This document shows, one piece after another, positions 4,736 through 5,205 of a stretch of DNA of 5,205 nucleotides. Position numbers and translations under genes: made by a program. This DNA is from Gemmatimonadota bacterium (GTDB lineage Bacteria; Gemmatimonadota; Gemmatimonadetes; JACCXV01; JAHWKZ01). The stretch spans positions 1 through 5,205 of the forward strand of contig DAOWHI010000034.1 in the NCBI GenBank assembly GCA_030641505.1, in the 5' to 3' direction. The notes beneath the pieces were generated by a model, which did no database searches, was not told the origin of the DNA, and saw nothing but the letters and a program-made list of their open reading frames with translations. Position 1 is the stretch's first letter. Every line of letters begins with the position of its first letter.

Positions 4736-5205
4736 ATTCGCGGCGGATGCCTGGGACTCCGCTTCGGCTGCGTATCCGCTCCAACAGCTCGCGTTGTTGG
4801 ATAAGCGCCTGCGGGACGAGGACGACCTCTTCTCCGTCTTCGAGTCCACTGACTACTTCGGTGTGCTCCCAGGTGCCGAGCCCGATTCGAATCGGCTCGA
4901 GCTCGAGTTGGCCACGGTCGTCGTACTGGAAGACGTAGGCTGGGCGGGGCTGCCCCGGGTTCTGCCGATCGGCTTCCGTTTGAGCCTCACGCGCAGCGCG
5001 CATCTGCTGCATGAGCCGTTGACGTTCGGCAGGGCTCAAGGTCTCGAAGTACCGACGCCGCTCCTCGCGGCTCATGTTGCGAAGCTGCGGTCCTGGCTCT
5101 TGCGTGACTTCGGTTTCACTCTCGACCGCTTGTTCCTGTTCGTGCTCTGGCACCTCGAGACCCAGCACTTCCGCCAGCTGGCGTGCCTCGTCGGGTGTCT
5201 TGACC
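4734..5205 (-). CDS. Periplasmic adaptor (HlyD/MacA/RND membrane-fusion type), C-terminal 156 residues, 5' end outside window
   Basis: The frame is open to the right window edge, so this is the 3' part of a longer gene; a GTG at 5168 is probably internal. The visible part starts with VKTPDEARQLAEVLGLEVPE. It continues through a very acidic and Gln-rich stretch and an Arg/Glu/Gln-rich helical insert (about 43-82, containing LSPAERQRLMQQMRAARE). It ends with the membrane-proximal domain: PAYVFQYDDRGQLELEPIRIGLGTWEHTEV is followed by SGLEDGEEVVLVPQ (119-132) and a short basic tail. The order and the GL-DGE-VVLVP motif are characteristic of the C-terminal domain of adaptors for MacB-type and RND efflux pumps. 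It is followed after 11 nt by the permease, supporting a joint complex. The N-terminal signal or lipobox, hairpin and most of the lipoyl and beta-barrel domains lie outside the window. Confidence 0.85.
   Translation of the reverse strand, partial: VKTPDEARQLAEVLGLEVPEHEQEQAVESETEVTQEPGPQLRNMSREERRRYFETLSPAERQRLMQQMRAAREAQTEADRQNPGQPRPAYVFQYDDRGQLELEPIRIGLGTWEHTEVVSGLEDGEEVVLVPQALIQQRELLERIRSRSGVPGIRRE

Overview
The window looks like an ordinary chromosomal segment of a GC-rich free-living bacterium. The best guess is Gemmatimonadota. That guess rests mainly on the adaptor fragment at the right end: a TPDEA...LGL segment is followed by a charged, Arg/Glu/Gln-rich insert and then the membrane-proximal domain, a style I associate with adaptors of that phylum. 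It is an inference from recollection, not a search result. No RNA genes, CRISPR arrays, insertion sequences or phage structural genes are visible. Several genes start with GTG or TTG.

Left part, 1-1422: a minus-strand M2-family (angiotensin-converting-enzyme-like) metallopeptidase runs off the left edge before its zinc site. It is divergent from a plus-strand 87-residue XRE-type helix-turn-helix regulator. The two share a 97-nt intergenic region carrying a CTAGCTAG palindrome. Directly after the regulator, in the same reading frame and separated only by one TGA, lies a short hydrophobic reading frame with one predicted membrane helix. It is either a separate 36- to 46-residue membrane peptide or the severed C-terminal part of a membrane-anchored HTH protein. 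This is the most unusual point of the window.

Middle, 1434-2618: a complete DUF819 (YjcL-like) multi-pass membrane protein, 394 residues, starts 11 nt after the small reading frame. It has a visible two-fold internal repeat of its signature motif. Its stop lies 19 nt from the stop of the convergent gene on the other strand, with no visible terminator.

Right part, 2638-5205, minus strand: a tightly packed four-gene transcription unit. In order of transcription it holds a periplasmic adaptor (5' part outside the window), a MacB-type ABC permease, a PaaI-like hotdog-fold thioesterase and a small VOC (glyoxalase-fold) protein. The gaps are 11, 20 and 1 nt, so translation is probably coupled. The adaptor and permease point to an envelope efflux or lipid/peptide export complex whose ATPase is not in the window. 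The thioesterase and VOC genes appear to travel with it without an obvious mechanistic link.

Apart from the HTH/TGA/membrane-helix arrangement, I see no convincing sign of a novel multi-gene system.
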